A stretch of 62,869 nucleotides of DNA, from contig NZ_CADDTS010000013.1 of assembly GCF_902753875.1 (NCBI RefSeq), positions 1 through 62,869 on the forward strand, in the 5' to 3' direction. Shown piece after piece: positions 48,230-58,723 of this stretch. Below the pieces are notes generated by a model. The model saw only the letters and a list, made by a program, of their open reading frames with translations, searched no databases and was not told where the DNA came from. The position numbers and the translations under genes are program-made. Position 1 is the first letter of the stretch. The number at the start of each line of letters is the position of its first letter. The stretch comes from Acinetobacter bouvetii. GTDB lineage: Bacteria; Pseudomonadota; Gammaproteobacteria; Pseudomonadales; Moraxellaceae.

Positions 48230-49225
48230 GTGAATTTCAAAACAGTCATTTTGATGGGGGGCGTGGGTATTGCTTTACACGGCTGTACCAGCCTGAACAG
48301 TTTAAGCTCGGAAGATTCTGTTCAGCAATTTGCTTCAGCACAGGAGCTGATTGTGCAAAAAAATATCAATCAGCCCAATGGACGGGCGAAGGAATATGTC
48401 TATGCCTGGGGATCAAAACAAAGTGATCAAGAACCACAGTCGTTATATCCACGAAAGTATTTAAATAATTATTGTTCGGCCAAGCACGGCAAATTTACGC
48501 TTTTATATAAAAGTTCCATGTCTTTGGTCAAAAATCTGTCGGATAAAAAACTGCTCTCTGCTTCTGGTAATGTTAAGCAAGGCATAGGGGCATATAAGTG
48601 TGTGCAAAATAATGGTCAAAGCTGGATTGCCTCGATTGAACCGGTGGCTGAACGTAAATTGACTGATGGTAGTGATGCACGGGTAGTCAGTCTGCAAACT
48701 AAAATCATGTCTGCAGAAGAAGCAAAAAAGTTTTATAAAAATAGCGGAGCGATTACAAACACTACCGATAAAAAGACAACTGCCAATGAGCAAAGCAATA
48801 AAAAGGCGTTAAACAAGTCTGCCGCTCAAAAAGAGCTGGAAGTAAAAAAAGACACTGATCTGAAAAAAGAAGTGAAGCCTGCAACAGATCAGGCTGTCAA
48901 GGAAACTGTAAAAGTAGCGGAAACGCCACAGCAGCAACAGATGAAATTTTACGTGGCTGCACGCCGTGATTTAAACAGCGGGAAAAATCAGGTGGCCGCC
49001 TGTAATAATGCACAACGGGCTTATAATTATGGCAAGTTGCAAGGAACTGAGGGAACCAGAGTCTATACGGAGTCTGGAATGCTGGTGGCACGTTGTTTAA
49101 CCAGTGTACCAAGTTATAGCAACCGCTTTGCCAATTCCAAAGGACAAGCGGTGAAAGTCTTACAGAACCTGGCCAATAATTATAATCACGCTGGAGCGAA
49201 GAATATGCTCAGACAGATGAAGTAA
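48230..49225 (+). CDS. Putative lipoprotein with Lys-rich linker
   Basis: A 331-aa protein. The N-terminal signal ends at LHGC (Cys about residue 19), a lipobox, so it is probably lipid-anchored. Residues 25-165 form a first domain with two cysteines (NNYCSAKHGKF; GAYKCVQNNG). A charged Lys/Thr/Glu-rich linker spans about 170-235. A C-terminal helical domain (ARRDLNSGKNQVAACNNAQR onward) follows. The start is GTG with a weak ribosome site. I do not recognise a family for either domain. Confidence 0.7.
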   Translation: MNFKTVILMGGVGIALHGCTSLNSLSSEDSVQQFASAQELIVQKNINQPNGRAKEYVYAWGSKQSDQEPQSLYPRKYLNNYCSAKHGKFTLLYKSSMSLVKNLSDKKLLSASGNVKQGIGAYKCVQNNGQSWIASIEPVAERKLTDGSDARVVSLQTKIMSAEEAKKFYKNSGAITNTTDKKTTANEQSNKKALNKSAAQKELEVKKDTDLKKEVKPATDQAVKETVKVAETPQQQQMKFYVAARRDLNSGKNQVAACNNAQRAYNYGKLQGTEGTRVYTESGMLVARCLTSVPSYSNRFANSKGQAVKVLQNLANNYNHAGAKNMLRQMK

Positions 49226-49316
49226 AAAACGATTTTACTCATCTTGATCAGTGTCACGTTCCATCATGCGACGGAACGTGAATATTGAATTTTCAAATCT
49301 TAATGTGGCCAGAGTA

Positions 49317-49895
49317 TTACAGGCTAATCGTTGCACCGAGTGCTTTCACAAATTGCGCCATCCAAGCAGGATGGGCAGGCCAAGCTGGAGCAGTGACCAG
49401 ATGTCCATCCGTTACTGCTTCCGTCACGGCGATGTCAGCATATTGACCACCTGCAAGCTTCACTTCTGCTGCACATGCCGGGTAGGCAGAACAGGTTTTA
49501 TCTTTAAGTACATCGGCTGCTGCAAGAAGTTGTGCGCCGTGACATACGGCTGCAATCGGTTTTTGAACGGCATCAAACTCACGCACAATTTCCACAACAC
49601 GTGCATTCATACGTAAGTATTCAGGCGCACGTCCGCCCGGAATCACTAGTCCGACATAATCTGAAGTATTGACCGCATTAAAGTCATAATTGATGGCAAA
49701 GTTATGACCGCGCTTTTCGCTATAGGTTTGCTCGCCCTCAAAGTCATGAATGGCTGTAGCGATGCTGTCACCGGTTTTTTTATCCGGGCAGACTGCGTGT
49801 ACGGTATAGCCCAGACCTGTTAGAAACTGGAATGGCACCATAGTTTCATAGTCTTCAGCATAGTCGCCAACGAGCATCAAGATTTGCTTAGCCAT
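49317..49895 (-). CDS. DJ-1/PfpI-family protein
   Basis: A 192-aa member of the DJ-1/PfpI superfamily. The nucleophile elbow with the reactive cysteine reads [12 protein letters not shown] (near residue 117). The N-terminal Glu partner is in [12 protein letters not shown], and [10 protein letters not shown] covers the loop next to it. Members act as deglycases, chaperones or amidases; the [14 protein letters not shown] segment places it near the PfpI/YhbO-like group, but the exact activity is open. Convergent with the lipoprotein gene. Confidence 0.88.
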   Translation of the reverse strand: MAKQILMLVGDYAEDYETMVPFQFLTGLGYTVHAVCPDKKTGDSIATAIHDFEGEQTYSEKRGHNFAINYDFNAVNTSDYVGLVIPGGRAPEYLRMNARVVEIVREFDAVQKPIAAVCHGAQLLAAADVLKDKTCSAYPACAAEVKLAGGQYADIAVTEAVTDGHLVTAPAWPAHPAWMAQFVKALGATISL

Positions 49896-50127
49896 GATTT
49901 TTCCCTCTGTTTGAATATGATTTATATTGCTTTTTAATTCACATTAGCACATGCAGATGACAGATATCAGTAAAGGAAAAGTTTCTTTAGTCGAATGAAG
50001 GCCTAAGTTAAAACAACAGAATTTTGCCGTAGGATGAACTAGAGATTTGTCATTTTACAGAGTCATAACAGGCTGTACCCTGTGCTTTATGATACAAAGA
50101 CAGCAGTTCAGAATGGAAATTCGAGTT

Positions 50128-50652
50128 ATGTTGCACAATATTTTTACTGGTTTTAATCGTAGATTCTCCCGAATTGGTGGCTCTCTTTTGATGGCAGCTG
50201 CCATTATGGGAACAACACAAGTCGCGGTGGCTGGGCCAACAGTGGATCAGCTGAGTAACTGTTTGGTGAAATCTACTACCGCAGCAGATAAAACCGCCGT
50301 ATTGCAATGGACTTTTGCAGCTTTGTCTGCACATCCAGATTTGAAGAAATTCAGCAATGTGAATGATGAGCAGAAAACTCAGTTAGATAAGAACTTGGCC
50401 ACTGTGTTGCAACGCATATTGGTTGAGCAATGTTCAGCTCAGACCAAAGCAGTGATTCAGGCCGAAGGCATGCAGGCTGTGGGTGATAGTTTTCAGGAAC
50501 TCGGCAGTATTACGGGTGAAGAAATTTTAAAAACGCCAGAAGTGAAAGACCAGCTGAAAGGCGTGGTGCACTATGTAGATTTAAATAAATTGGTGATGAC
50601 TTTTTTGACGCCAGATGTGTGGAATAAGTTGGGTTCGATTAGAGGGATGTAA
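50128..50652 (+). CDS. Exported protein of unknown function
   Basis: A 174-aa protein with a signal peptide (RIGGSLLMAAAIMGTTQVAV followed by AG, cut near residue 35). The mature part is helical with two cysteines (LSNCLVKS; VEQCSAQTKA) likely in a disulfide. I start at ATG 50128, which gives a normal signal peptide; ATG 50113 and a much longer reading from 50047 are alternatives. It is familiar as an Acinetobacter-type hypothetical but I cannot assign a function. Confidence 0.65.
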   Translation: MLHNIFTGFNRRFSRIGGSLLMAAAIMGTTQVAVAGPTVDQLSNCLVKSTTAADKTAVLQWTFAALSAHPDLKKFSNVNDEQKTQLDKNLATVLQRILVEQCSAQTKAVIQAEGMQAVGDSFQELGSITGEEILKTPEVKDQLKGVVHYVDLNKLVMTFLTPDVWNKLGSIRGM

Positions 50653-50667
50653 GGTATCAGTGCTGGC

Positions 50668-50889
50668 TTACTTAAATATGGCAGTAATGATTTTAAATAG
50701 CCAAATAATAGGATAGAAAATAAATTCGATTCCATCGGCTAAACCTAATCCACGCTGTTTTCTGCGTGGTTCAGGTTGCATTTCAGAGAGTCGTTTACGG
50801 CATTTAGGAATCATCAGCAAAATGATGATAATCAGTGCAAATATGCTAATGGCAATTTGGATAGTGAATAGTAAAAGTTCAGGTGTCAT
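50668..50889 (-). CDS. 73-aa two-helix membrane protein
   Basis: Two hydrophobic segments (LLLFTIQIAISIFALIIIIL and FIFYPIIWLFKIITAIF) flank a basic middle loop (KCRKRLSEMQPEPRRKQRG), which would lie in the cytoplasm. No clear ribosome site and no recognised family. It ends 15 bases from the convergent exported-protein gene. Confidence 0.55.
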   Translation of the reverse strand: MTPELLLFTIQIAISIFALIIIILLMIPKCRKRLSEMQPEPRRKQRGLGLADGIEFIFYPIIWLFKIITAIFK

Positions 50890-50960
50890 TTTTGTTTTTC
50901 TTTGATATTTTTGATTTTATAGCATAAATATAATTCTCGCTTGCACTTCTTTTTTAGAAA

Positions 50961-51079
50961 AACCTCTCCCTAGCCCTCTCCTGGAAGGAGAGGGAATTAT
51001 TCATTATAGAATTCATGATGGAATTTAATTTGTAATGGAGGCTCCTTCTCCCACTGGGAGAAGGCGGGGGATGAGGGCA
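50961..51079. repeat. REP/MITE-like element of paired GC-rich hairpins
   Basis: Two strong hairpins, CCCTCTCCT/AGGAGAGGG (50974-50994) and CCTTCTCCC/GGGAGAAGG (51044-51064), are joined by an AT-rich spacer. They are bordered by CCTCTCCCTAGCC on the left and GGCGGGGGATGAGGG on the right, which are imperfect inverted copies. The composition contrasts with the AT-rich surroundings. Elements with these CCTTCTCCC and GGGGATGAGGG arms recur in many gammaproteobacterial genomes as far as I recall. Confidence 0.75.
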
Positions 51080-51080
51080 A

Positions 51081-51170
51081 TTAGAAGTCACGCATAACAA
51101 ATGACTTTGAGAGCTGAATGCGCCCTAAGTCTTCGAGTTTGGCGATAGAGGATACTTTTTTGATTCTCAT
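51081..51170 (-). pseudogene. Truncated 29-codon ORF between FRG gene and REP-like element
   Basis: ATG 51170 follows the FRG-gene stop by 4 bases and runs 29 codons (MRIKKVSSIAKLEDLGRIQL, then SKSFVMRDF) to TAA at 51081-51083. The stop abuts the REP-like element. The sequence reads like the front end of a longer protein whose remainder is gone, so I take it as a gene truncated by the element. A genuine 29-aa product is possible. Confidence 0.45.
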
Positions 51171-51174
51171 CAGG

Positions 51175-52812
51175 TTAACTTTCTCTTTTGAGTTTTTCCT
51201 TAATATATTTTGCAGAATTTTCAATATCAGGATAAATGGTCGCTTCATTAATACCTAGAAGATCTAATTCCCTTAATATTGTTTCTTTATCCTCATGTTT
51301 GATCTTAAATCTTATAATTTCGATATTTTCATTACCGGTAGGTGGTAGCTCATCAGCATATCCAAAGAGTAAAAAAGATCCAGATTGGGCTTGAATTCTT
51401 TTGTCTAGTTTTTTGGCTTTAATACAAATGATTTTTTTGAGATCTTGAACCAAGATATTTGGTTCAAAGTATGGTTTTTCACTTCTAATAAAGTGTAAAT
51501 ATTGAGAACAAATAACATCGCCGCAGGGAAGCCTATAGTTGATATTTATTTTTTTATTAACATGGTTTGATATAAATAGAAGATGTTTTTTTATAAAATG
51601 AAAGCTTGGAGTATTTTTTGTTATTAATCTACTTATATGATTTTTTTGGTTATCATTAAGTTTAACTAGATTTGCTATGCAGGTTACTTTATCCGAATCA
51701 TAAAAGCTTATAGAATCTTTTTTTATGAAAAATAATATTACTTCACCATTACTAAATATTTTCTTCTGATATTTATTATCTTTTATAATGATTTCATCAT
51801 CGGAACTAATTTTTTGTGCAGGGTCATAATCCACAAATGTAAAGTGATGATCAGGATCTTTACATGCAAAATATAGTGCAGTAAGGGGATTGCTTGAAAT
51901 GTCAAGTAATCTTGTAGGCATACTATAGTGTTGCATTCTAGCTAGTGTATCAATAGCTGAAGGTTCTTGGTTGAAAAAGTTCGGTTCTGCTGTGATTAAT
52001 TCACGATATAATAAGTGTTCACTACTTTCATAAACCTTTCCATTATTACCATATGGCCTAAACAATGATGGTTTGAGTTTATATGTGTCTTTACTGTGTC
52101 CTCTAAAAAAAAATTCATTTATATCCTTTTTATATTTTACATTTGTAATAGATAGTACCTCTTTAATATACTGAGAGACATTTTTTACAAAAATAATTTC
52201 TTTATGTTGATATGATATTTGAGATATAGAGGAAAAACCAAAATTAGTTTGAATATTACCTTCAGGAATTAATTTTTGTGGTTTTGGTGGGAATGAGTCT
52301 TGAAATTCTAAAAAGTTTTGAAGTATTGAAATTTCTTTAGCTATTGAAAATAAATTAGCTTTTTTGATTGCCCAATGGGTGCGGTAAATTTCTAGCTTAG
52401 AAAATAATAATGCACTTGCTAAAATCCTTTTTTCATCATCAATAGCGTGGATTTTTTCTCTGTAATCAATTTTATCTATAAATTCTATTGATTCATAATC
52501 GTCCAGTTCTTTAGTAATCAATTTTTTAAAAGTAGCAGTAATTTTTTTATTATTTTCATCAAAGATAATGGTGTCAGTGATTTTTGCTAAAGTAATTGAA
52601 TATTTTAAGTTTTCAAAAGCAATTATTGTTGGATAATATTTTATTTCATATAAAAAATTATCGATAGCTTCTCTGAAATTATTATATATTTCTTCATTAG
52701 TGTGTTCTAAAAATCTATAAGTAGGTAAGGTAATTGAAAATGTTGGTTGCCCGAAACCATCTATTTCTGATGGATCATTTACAACAATAAGATTAAAGAA
52801 CATATTTTTCAT
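51175..52812 (-). CDS. FRG-domain protein
   Basis: A 545-aa cytoplasmic protein. The central FRG domain (PF08867) shows EFFFRGHSKDTYKLKPSLFR (near residue 240), YRELITAEPNFFNQEPSA, RMQHYSMPTRLLDISSNPL (near 297) and ALYFACKDPD. The N-terminal 200 residues and C-terminal 150 residues match nothing I know. The gene is strongly AT-rich compared with gatB. Its ATG lies directly after the gatB terminator hairpin, whose GCGGGG arm is the only possible ribosome site. An inner ATG exists at 52803. FRG proteins are often found in mobile or defence DNA, but the biochemical role is unknown. Confidence 0.85.
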   Translation of the reverse strand: MKNMFFNLIVVNDPSEIDGFGQPTFSITLPTYRFLEHTNEEIYNNFREAIDNFLYEIKYYPTIIAFENLKYSITLAKITDTIIFDENNKKITATFKKLITKELDDYESIEFIDKIDYREKIHAIDDEKRILASALLFSKLEIYRTHWAIKKANLFSIAKEISILQNFLEFQDSFPPKPQKLIPEGNIQTNFGFSSISQISYQHKEIIFVKNVSQYIKEVLSITNVKYKKDINEFFFRGHSKDTYKLKPSLFRPYGNNGKVYESSEHLLYRELITAEPNFFNQEPSAIDTLARMQHYSMPTRLLDISSNPLTALYFACKDPDHHFTFVDYDPAQKISSDDEIIIKDNKYQKKIFSNGEVILFFIKKDSISFYDSDKVTCIANLVKLNDNQKNHISRLITKNTPSFHFIKKHLLFISNHVNKKININYRLPCGDVICSQYLHFIRSEKPYFEPNILVQDLKKIICIKAKKLDKRIQAQSGSFLLFGYADELPPTGNENIEIIRFKIKHEDKETILRELDLLGINEATIYPDIENSAKYIKEKLKRES

Positions 52813-52840
52813 AAAAAACCCCGCATTAAGCGAGGTTTTT
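52813..52840 (-). terminator. Terminator of gatCAB overlapping the FRG-gene start region
   Basis: On the minus strand AAACCTCGC/GCGGGGTTT (loop TTAAT, one U-G pair) is followed by TTT and then directly by the FRG ATG at 52812. Confidence 0.85.
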
Positions 52841-52871
52841 ATAACATGAAATCAATTGATTAGCTAATAAA

Positions 52872-54347
52872 TCAACCAATCAATTTCTTCATCAATTCAT
52901 TCACTTGTGCAGGGTTAGCTTTACCTTTAGACGCTTTCATTACTTGACCAACAAGACCGTTGAAAGCTTTCTCTTTACCAGATTTATACTCTTCAACCAT
53001 CTTCTCGTTCGCTGCAAGCACTTCCTTAATAATCGCTTCAATCGCGCCTGTATCAGTTTCCTGTTTCAAGCCTTTTTCAGCAATAATTTCATCCGCAGTT
53101 TTGCCTTCGTCCCACATAAAGCCGAACACTTGTTTCGCGATCTTACCGCTAATGGTGTTGTCTACAATACGCGCGATCATACCGCCAAGTTTTTCCGCAG
53201 ATACAGGAGAGTCATGAAGCTCAAGGCTAGCTTTGTTTAAAGCACCTGAGAATTCGCCCATTACCCAGTTTGCAGACACTTTACCTTGAGCAGCGCCGCC
53301 AGCAGCTTTCACCACATCTTCGTAAAATTCTGACATTTCACGAGTCAGCGTCAATACATGCGCATCGTACTCAGTCACACCAAAGTCCGCCACGAAACGC
53401 GCACGACGCGCAGCAGGAAGCTCAGGCATAGTCGCTTTAATTGCTTCGATTTGCGCATCTGCAATAATCACAGGCAACAAGTCTGGATCAGGGAAGTAGC
53501 GGTAATCGTTGGCTTCTTCCTTTGAACGCATTGAACGTGTTTCCATCTTCACAGGATCGAACAAACGTGTTTCTTGGTCGATGGTGCCGTCCCATTCCAA
53601 GATTTCCATTTGACGTTCAATTTCAACATTGATCGCTTGTTCAATGAAACGGAATGAGTTGAGGTTTTTCAATTCACAACGTGTACCGAACGGTTGACCC
53701 GGACGACGCAGCGACACGTTACAGTCGGCACGGAAAGAACCTTCTGCCATGTTACCGTCAGAGATACCTAACCAACGCACCAAAGTATGAATCGCTTTAA
53801 TATAAGCAACCGCTTCTTCAACCGAACGCATATCGGGTTCAGATACGATTTCAAGTAAAGGCGTACCCGCACGGTTTAAATCGATACCTGACATGCCTTC
53901 AAATTGGTCATGAATCGATTTACCCGCATCTTCCTCAAGGTGTGCACGTGTTACGCCAATGCGTTTAACTGTGCCATCTTCAAGTTGGATATCGATATGA
54001 CCCAAGCCCACAATCGGATTGTCCATTTGGCTAATTTGGTAGCCTTTAGGTGAGTCAGGGTAAAAATAGTTTTTACGTGCAAACACAGACGCTTGGTCGA
54101 TGTAAGCATCGATACCCAAACCAAAGCGAATCGCAAGATCAACCACTTCTTTGTTCAATACTGGCAATACGCCCGGCATCGCCAAATCAACAAGGCTGGC
54201 TTGAGTATTTGGGTCTTGACCAAAAGTCGTTGAAGAACCTGAGAAAATTTTAGTGTTGGTGGCAAGCTGAGTGTGAATCTCAATACCAATCACCACTTCC
54301 CAACCATCAATCAGGTTAGACTTAGGTTTCGCAGCATTTTTAGCCAT
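52872..54347 (-). CDS. gatB: Asp-tRNA(Asn)/Glu-tRNA(Gln) amidotransferase subunit B
   Basis: A 491-aa subunit that binds the mischarged tRNA and activates the Asp or Glu side chain with ATP before ammonia from GatA is added. Marks: [20 protein letters not shown] at the N-terminus, [46 protein letters not shown], and the C-terminal YqeY-like tail domain. Start overlaps the gatA stop by one base (TAATG), so translation is coupled. The last gene of gatCAB, followed by a terminator. Confidence 0.97.
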   Translation of the reverse strand: MAKNAAKPKSNLIDGWEVVIGIEIHTQLATNTKIFSGSSTTFGQDPNTQASLVDLAMPGVLPVLNKEVVDLAIRFGLGIDAYIDQASVFARKNYFYPDSPKGYQISQMDNPIVGLGHIDIQLEDGTVKRIGVTRAHLEEDAGKSIHDQFEGMSGIDLNRAGTPLLEIVSEPDMRSVEEAVAYIKAIHTLVRWLGISDGNMAEGSFRADCNVSLRRPGQPFGTRCELKNLNSFRFIEQAINVEIERQMEILEWDGTIDQETRLFDPVKMETRSMRSKEEANDYRYFPDPDLLPVIIADAQIEAIKATMPELPAARRARFVADFGVTEYDAHVLTLTREMSEFYEDVVKAAGGAAQGKVSANWVMGEFSGALNKASLELHDSPVSAEKLGGMIARIVDNTISGKIAKQVFGFMWDEGKTADEIIAEKGLKQETDTGAIEAIIKEVLAANEKMVEEYKSGKEKAFNGLVGQVMKASKGKANPAQVNELMKKLIG

Positions 54348-55825
54348 TATGCGTTCTCCTCAGCAATTGCAGCGCGTTTTGTATGCCAATCGGTTGCTTG
54401 TTGGTACTGATGCACCACAGACAACAATTGCGATTCTGACCAGTAGTTACCAATCAGCTGTAAGCCAACAGGTAAGTTGTCTTTGTCAAAACCTACAGGC
54501 GCGTTAATTGCAGGTAAGCCTGCCAAGTTCACCGCGATGGTGTAAATGTCACCCAAGTACATTTCAACTGGAGAGAGGTTTGCACCAATCTTATACGCTG
54601 TCGTTGGTGCAGCAGGAGCAGCAATCACATCTACAGATTCAAATGCTTTTAAGAAGTCTTGTTGGATTAAACGACGTACTTTTTGTGCTTTTACATAATA
54701 AGCATCGTAATAACCCGCAGAAAGCGCGTATGTACCAATCAAGATACGTTGCTGTACTTCTTTACCAAAACCTTCTGAACGTGAACGTTTGTACAAGTCC
54801 ATTAAGTCCACCGGGTTTTCACAGCGGTAGCCATAACGTACGCCGTCAAAACGCTGTAAGTTAGAAGATGCTTCAGCAGGAGCAATCAGGTAGTAAGTCG
54901 GAACATAAGCATCGGTCATGCTGAGATCAATCTCAACCAAAGTTGCGCCCATTTCTTCTAACTTTTTCAGTGATTCTTCAACGCGTGCTTTTACATCAGC
55001 ATCTAAGCCAGCAACATTAAAGTACTGTTTAGGAATACCAATGCGTAAACTTTTTACAGATGTGCCGTTTAAGTTTGCAACGTAGTTGTCTACGTCTTTT
55101 TCAACCGAAGTTGAGTCTTTGGCGTCATGACCGGCCATCACGTTCATCAGGTAGGCACAGTCTTCAGCCGAACGCGCCATTGGGCCGCCTTGGTCTAAAG
55201 ATGATGCATACGCAATCATACCAAAACGAGAAACACGACCATAAGTCGGTTTAAGACCAGTTAAACCACAGAAAGAAGCAGGCTGACGAATAGAACCGCC
55301 TGTGTCTGTACCTGTTGCAAACGGAGCAAGGTCAGCAGCAACTGCCGCAGCAGAACCACCTGATGAACCGCCCGGTACATGGCTTAAGTTCCACGGGTTA
55401 GCCGTTGCGCCGTAGTAAGAGTTCTCAGAAGTTGACCCCATGGCAAACTCGTCCATGTTCACTTTACCTAAAGTGACAAGGCCCGCAGCTTTACCTTTCG
55501 CTACAACGGTCGCGTCGTAAGGAGAGATAAAATTGTCCAGCATTTTAGAACCAGCTGTGGTTTTAATGCCTTGGGTACAGAAAATATCTTTATGTGCAAT
55601 CGGCACACCAGTTAATGCTGTTGCATTACCCGCTTTAATAGCCGCATCCGCTGCATCGGCTTGAGCAAGTGCCTGTTCAGCAGTCACAGTCACATAAGAC
55701 TTCACTTGCGCATCAATTTTTTCAATGCGTTTTAAATAATGTTCAGTCAATTCGCGAGAAGAGAATTTAGCACTTGCCAAACCCTCAGAAAGTTCACGAA
55801 TTGATAAGCGATGTAAATCAGTCAT
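54347..55825 (-). CDS. gatA: Asp-tRNA(Asn)/Glu-tRNA(Gln) amidotransferase subunit A
   Basis: A 492-aa amidase-signature enzyme that releases ammonia from glutamine or asparagine for tRNA-dependent amide formation. The Ser-cisSer-Lys triad is carried by [14 protein letters not shown] (Lys near residue 78) and [20 protein letters not shown] with [16 protein letters not shown] (near 150-185). It is the middle gene of gatC-gatA-gatB, with 52 bases between gatC and gatA. Confidence 0.97.
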   Translation of the reverse strand: MTDLHRLSIRELSEGLASAKFSSRELTEHYLKRIEKIDAQVKSYVTVTAEQALAQADAADAAIKAGNATALTGVPIAHKDIFCTQGIKTTAGSKMLDNFISPYDATVVAKGKAAGLVTLGKVNMDEFAMGSTSENSYYGATANPWNLSHVPGGSSGGSAAAVAADLAPFATGTDTGGSIRQPASFCGLTGLKPTYGRVSRFGMIAYASSLDQGGPMARSAEDCAYLMNVMAGHDAKDSTSVEKDVDNYVANLNGTSVKSLRIGIPKQYFNVAGLDADVKARVEESLKKLEEMGATLVEIDLSMTDAYVPTYYLIAPAEASSNLQRFDGVRYGYRCENPVDLMDLYKRSRSEGFGKEVQQRILIGTYALSAGYYDAYYVKAQKVRRLIQQDFLKAFESVDVIAAPAAPTTAYKIGANLSPVEMYLGDIYTIAVNLAGLPAINAPVGFDKDNLPVGLQLIGNYWSESQLLSVVHQYQQATDWHTKRAAIAEENA

Positions 55826-55877
55826 GAGAAATATTTCTTTACGTTTAATTTAACAAAAATGGTTAACTGAATGGAAA

Positions 55878-56192
55878 TTATTCAATCACGCGAGGAACAA
55901 GGTACAAGCCTTCTTGCACAGCAGGTGCAACAGCTTGATATTCTTCACGATGATTTTCTTCAGTTACCACGTCTTCACGTAAGGGTTGCGGATTGTCAAA
56001 TGGGCTTTTAAGTGGCTCAACACCTTCAGTGTCAATGCCTTTTAAGGTTTCCATCATGCCTAAAATTTTATTTAGACTTTGAGCATATTCAGCAGATTGC
56101 GTATCATTCAGCGATAAACGTGCGAGATGTGCAATCCCTGAAACTGTTTGTGCATTTAAATCTGCAGAATGCTGTGCATCCGATGTAGACAT
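55878..56192 (-). CDS. gatC: Asp-tRNA(Asn)/Glu-tRNA(Gln) amidotransferase subunit C
   Basis: A 104-aa small subunit that wraps around and stabilises GatA. Family marks are the VSGIAHLARLSL helix near residues 17-28 (the 'V-x-x-x-A-x-L-A-R-L' pattern), the middle LNKILGMMETLKGIDTEGVE, and the C-terminal REDVVTEE. It has an N-terminal extension of about ten residues. First gene of gatCAB, divergent from mreB across 132 bases. Confidence 0.95.
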   Translation of the reverse strand: MSTSDAQHSADLNAQTVSGIAHLARLSLNDTQSAEYAQSLNKILGMMETLKGIDTEGVEPLKSPFDNPQPLREDVVTEENHREEYQAVAPAVQEGLYLVPRVIE

Positions 56193-56303
56193 AATATTAC
56201 CTAATCAGTATTAAAAAAATTCAAAATATCGTGCGTTATAATAAGCGATTGACTTGTTCAAATCATCACATTTAGTTAAAGTTGCCACCTTGCGTCCACA
56301 TAA

Positions 56304-57371
<1,068 letters not shown>

Positions 57372-57387
57372 GTTAAGGACAAGGCGG

Positions 57388-58245
57388 GTGCAAACACAAC
57401 TGTTTTCTCGACAACCGCCATCTTTTCGCTCATTTATCATTGCGGTCATCACATGTCTGGTTGTGCTGTTTTTTAACTGGCGCATGCCACATGTGATTCA
57501 GCCCGCACGTGATGTCTTGTATGCGGCATATAACCCCATATATGCCATAGCAAGTTATCCGGTGTTATCGCGAGAATGGCTCAATCAACAAACCAAGTCT
57601 GAAGCCCAGTTACGTCGTGAAAATACCGCGATGCAAGCCGAGCTGTTACAGGCTCAGGTCCGTCTGCAAAAATTATCTGAACTGTCTGCGGAAAATACCC
57701 GTCTGAGGGGCTTATTAGATACGCCTCTGATCATTGACGGACGTATGGAAATTGCAGAAGTGATTGGTACCGATGCAGATCCACTCAGACATATTATTGT
57801 GATTAACCGTGGTGCCAGCAGTCAGCTCAAAGTCGGTCAAACCGTTTTGGATGATAAAGGGATCATGGGGCAAATTATCAATGTCTATCCGCACAGTAGC
57901 CGCATTATGTTGTTGTCTGACAAAGAACACTCACTGTCAGTACGTCTGGAACATACTGGAATGCGTGCCATTGTCTCGGGTACTGGTGATTTAGGTCATT
58001 TGAAAATGGAATATGTACCTACCAGTGCTAACATCAAGGTGGGTGAAAAAGTGTATAGCTCAGGTTTGGGAGCACATTTCCCGGCAGGCTATCTGGTCGG
58101 AACGGTCTCTAAAGTGAGTCGTCACAATTCGGGTGAATTTGCCCAGATTGAAGTGATTCCGGCAGCACAATTGTCCGGTGGCCATCATGTAGTGGTGTTA
58201 TTTTCTGATTCCTTAGCGATGGAGCAGCCTTATGCTAAGCGCTAA
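57388..58245 (+). CDS. mreC: Rod-shape-determining protein MreC
   Basis: A 285-aa bitopic membrane protein. One helix (SFIIAVITCLVVLFFNW, residues 13-29) is followed by a coiled coil (QLRRENTAMQAELLQAQVRL) and two periplasmic beta domains with the usual GVGQTV-like VGQTVLDDKGIMGQI and SSGLGAHFPAGYLVGTV. It links MreB to the wall enzymes PBP2 and RodA. GTG start with AAGGACAAGG upstream, 16 bases after mreB. It overlaps mreD by 14 bases. Confidence 0.95.
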   Translation: MQTQLFSRQPPSFRSFIIAVITCLVVLFFNWRMPHVIQPARDVLYAAYNPIYAIASYPVLSREWLNQQTKSEAQLRRENTAMQAELLQAQVRLQKLSELSAENTRLRGLLDTPLIIDGRMEIAEVIGTDADPLRHIIVINRGASSQLKVGQTVLDDKGIMGQIINVYPHSSRIMLLSDKEHSLSVRLEHTGMRAIVSGTGDLGHLKMEYVPTSANIKVGEKVYSSGLGAHFPAGYLVGTVSKVSRHNSGEFAQIEVIPAAQLSGGHHVVVLFSDSLAMEQPYAKR

Positions 58246-58723
58246 ATTACCTTCGGAAAATCACCGTGATCCGCTGATTGCGATTATCGCGTCAGTGATT
58301 ATCTGTTCAGTATTGACGGTTTACCCGCTCTCTTATGCGGTCTCAGGTGCACGTCCCTTATTCATGCTGTTGGTGATGCTGTTTTGGGTGATGAGCCAAC
58401 CGACTTGGTGCGGGATCTGGTTCGCCTTTGCGACGGGTATTTTCACTGATCTGTTAATCGATGCTCCTTTGGGCATGAATGCCTTAACCTTTGTGATCAT
58501 TACCTTTATTGCCAGATTTCTGACTCGAGAACGACGCATTTTGACTTTTGGAAATTTGTGGGTCATTAGTTTCTTGGCGATATTGGCACATTTATTTATG
58601 ATCTGGATTGCTCAAATTATGGGGGGCTTGCAGTTTTCAATTGCCAGACACTGGCAGCCCTTATTGAGTAGCATCTTCATTTTCCCGATCATGTATTTCA
58701 TGTTAAGAAAATGGCGCGTTTAA
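58232..58723 (+). CDS. mreD: Rod-shape-determining protein MreD
   Basis: A 163-aa inner-membrane protein with five or six helices (PLIAIIASVIICSVLTVYPL; LFMLLVMLFWVMSQP; WFAFATGIFTDLLIDAPLGM). The G-x-x-x-D-x-L-x-x-x-x-L-G motif in the third helix is typical for MreD. It overlaps mreC by 14 bases and maf by 13, evidence of tight translational coupling. Confidence 0.94.
   Translation: MLSAKLPSENHRDPLIAIIASVIICSVLTVYPLSYAVSGARPLFMLLVMLFWVMSQPTWCGIWFAFATGIFTDLLIDAPLGMNALTFVIITFIARFLTRERRILTFGNLWVISFLAILAHLFMIWIAQIMGGLQFSIARHWQPLLSSIFIFPIMYFMLRKWRV

Noticed and set aside
49255..49280. CACGTTCC/GGAACGTG hairpin between the lipoprotein and DJ-1 genes
   Set aside because: The stem is perfect but no T-run follows in either direction, so I do not call a terminator.
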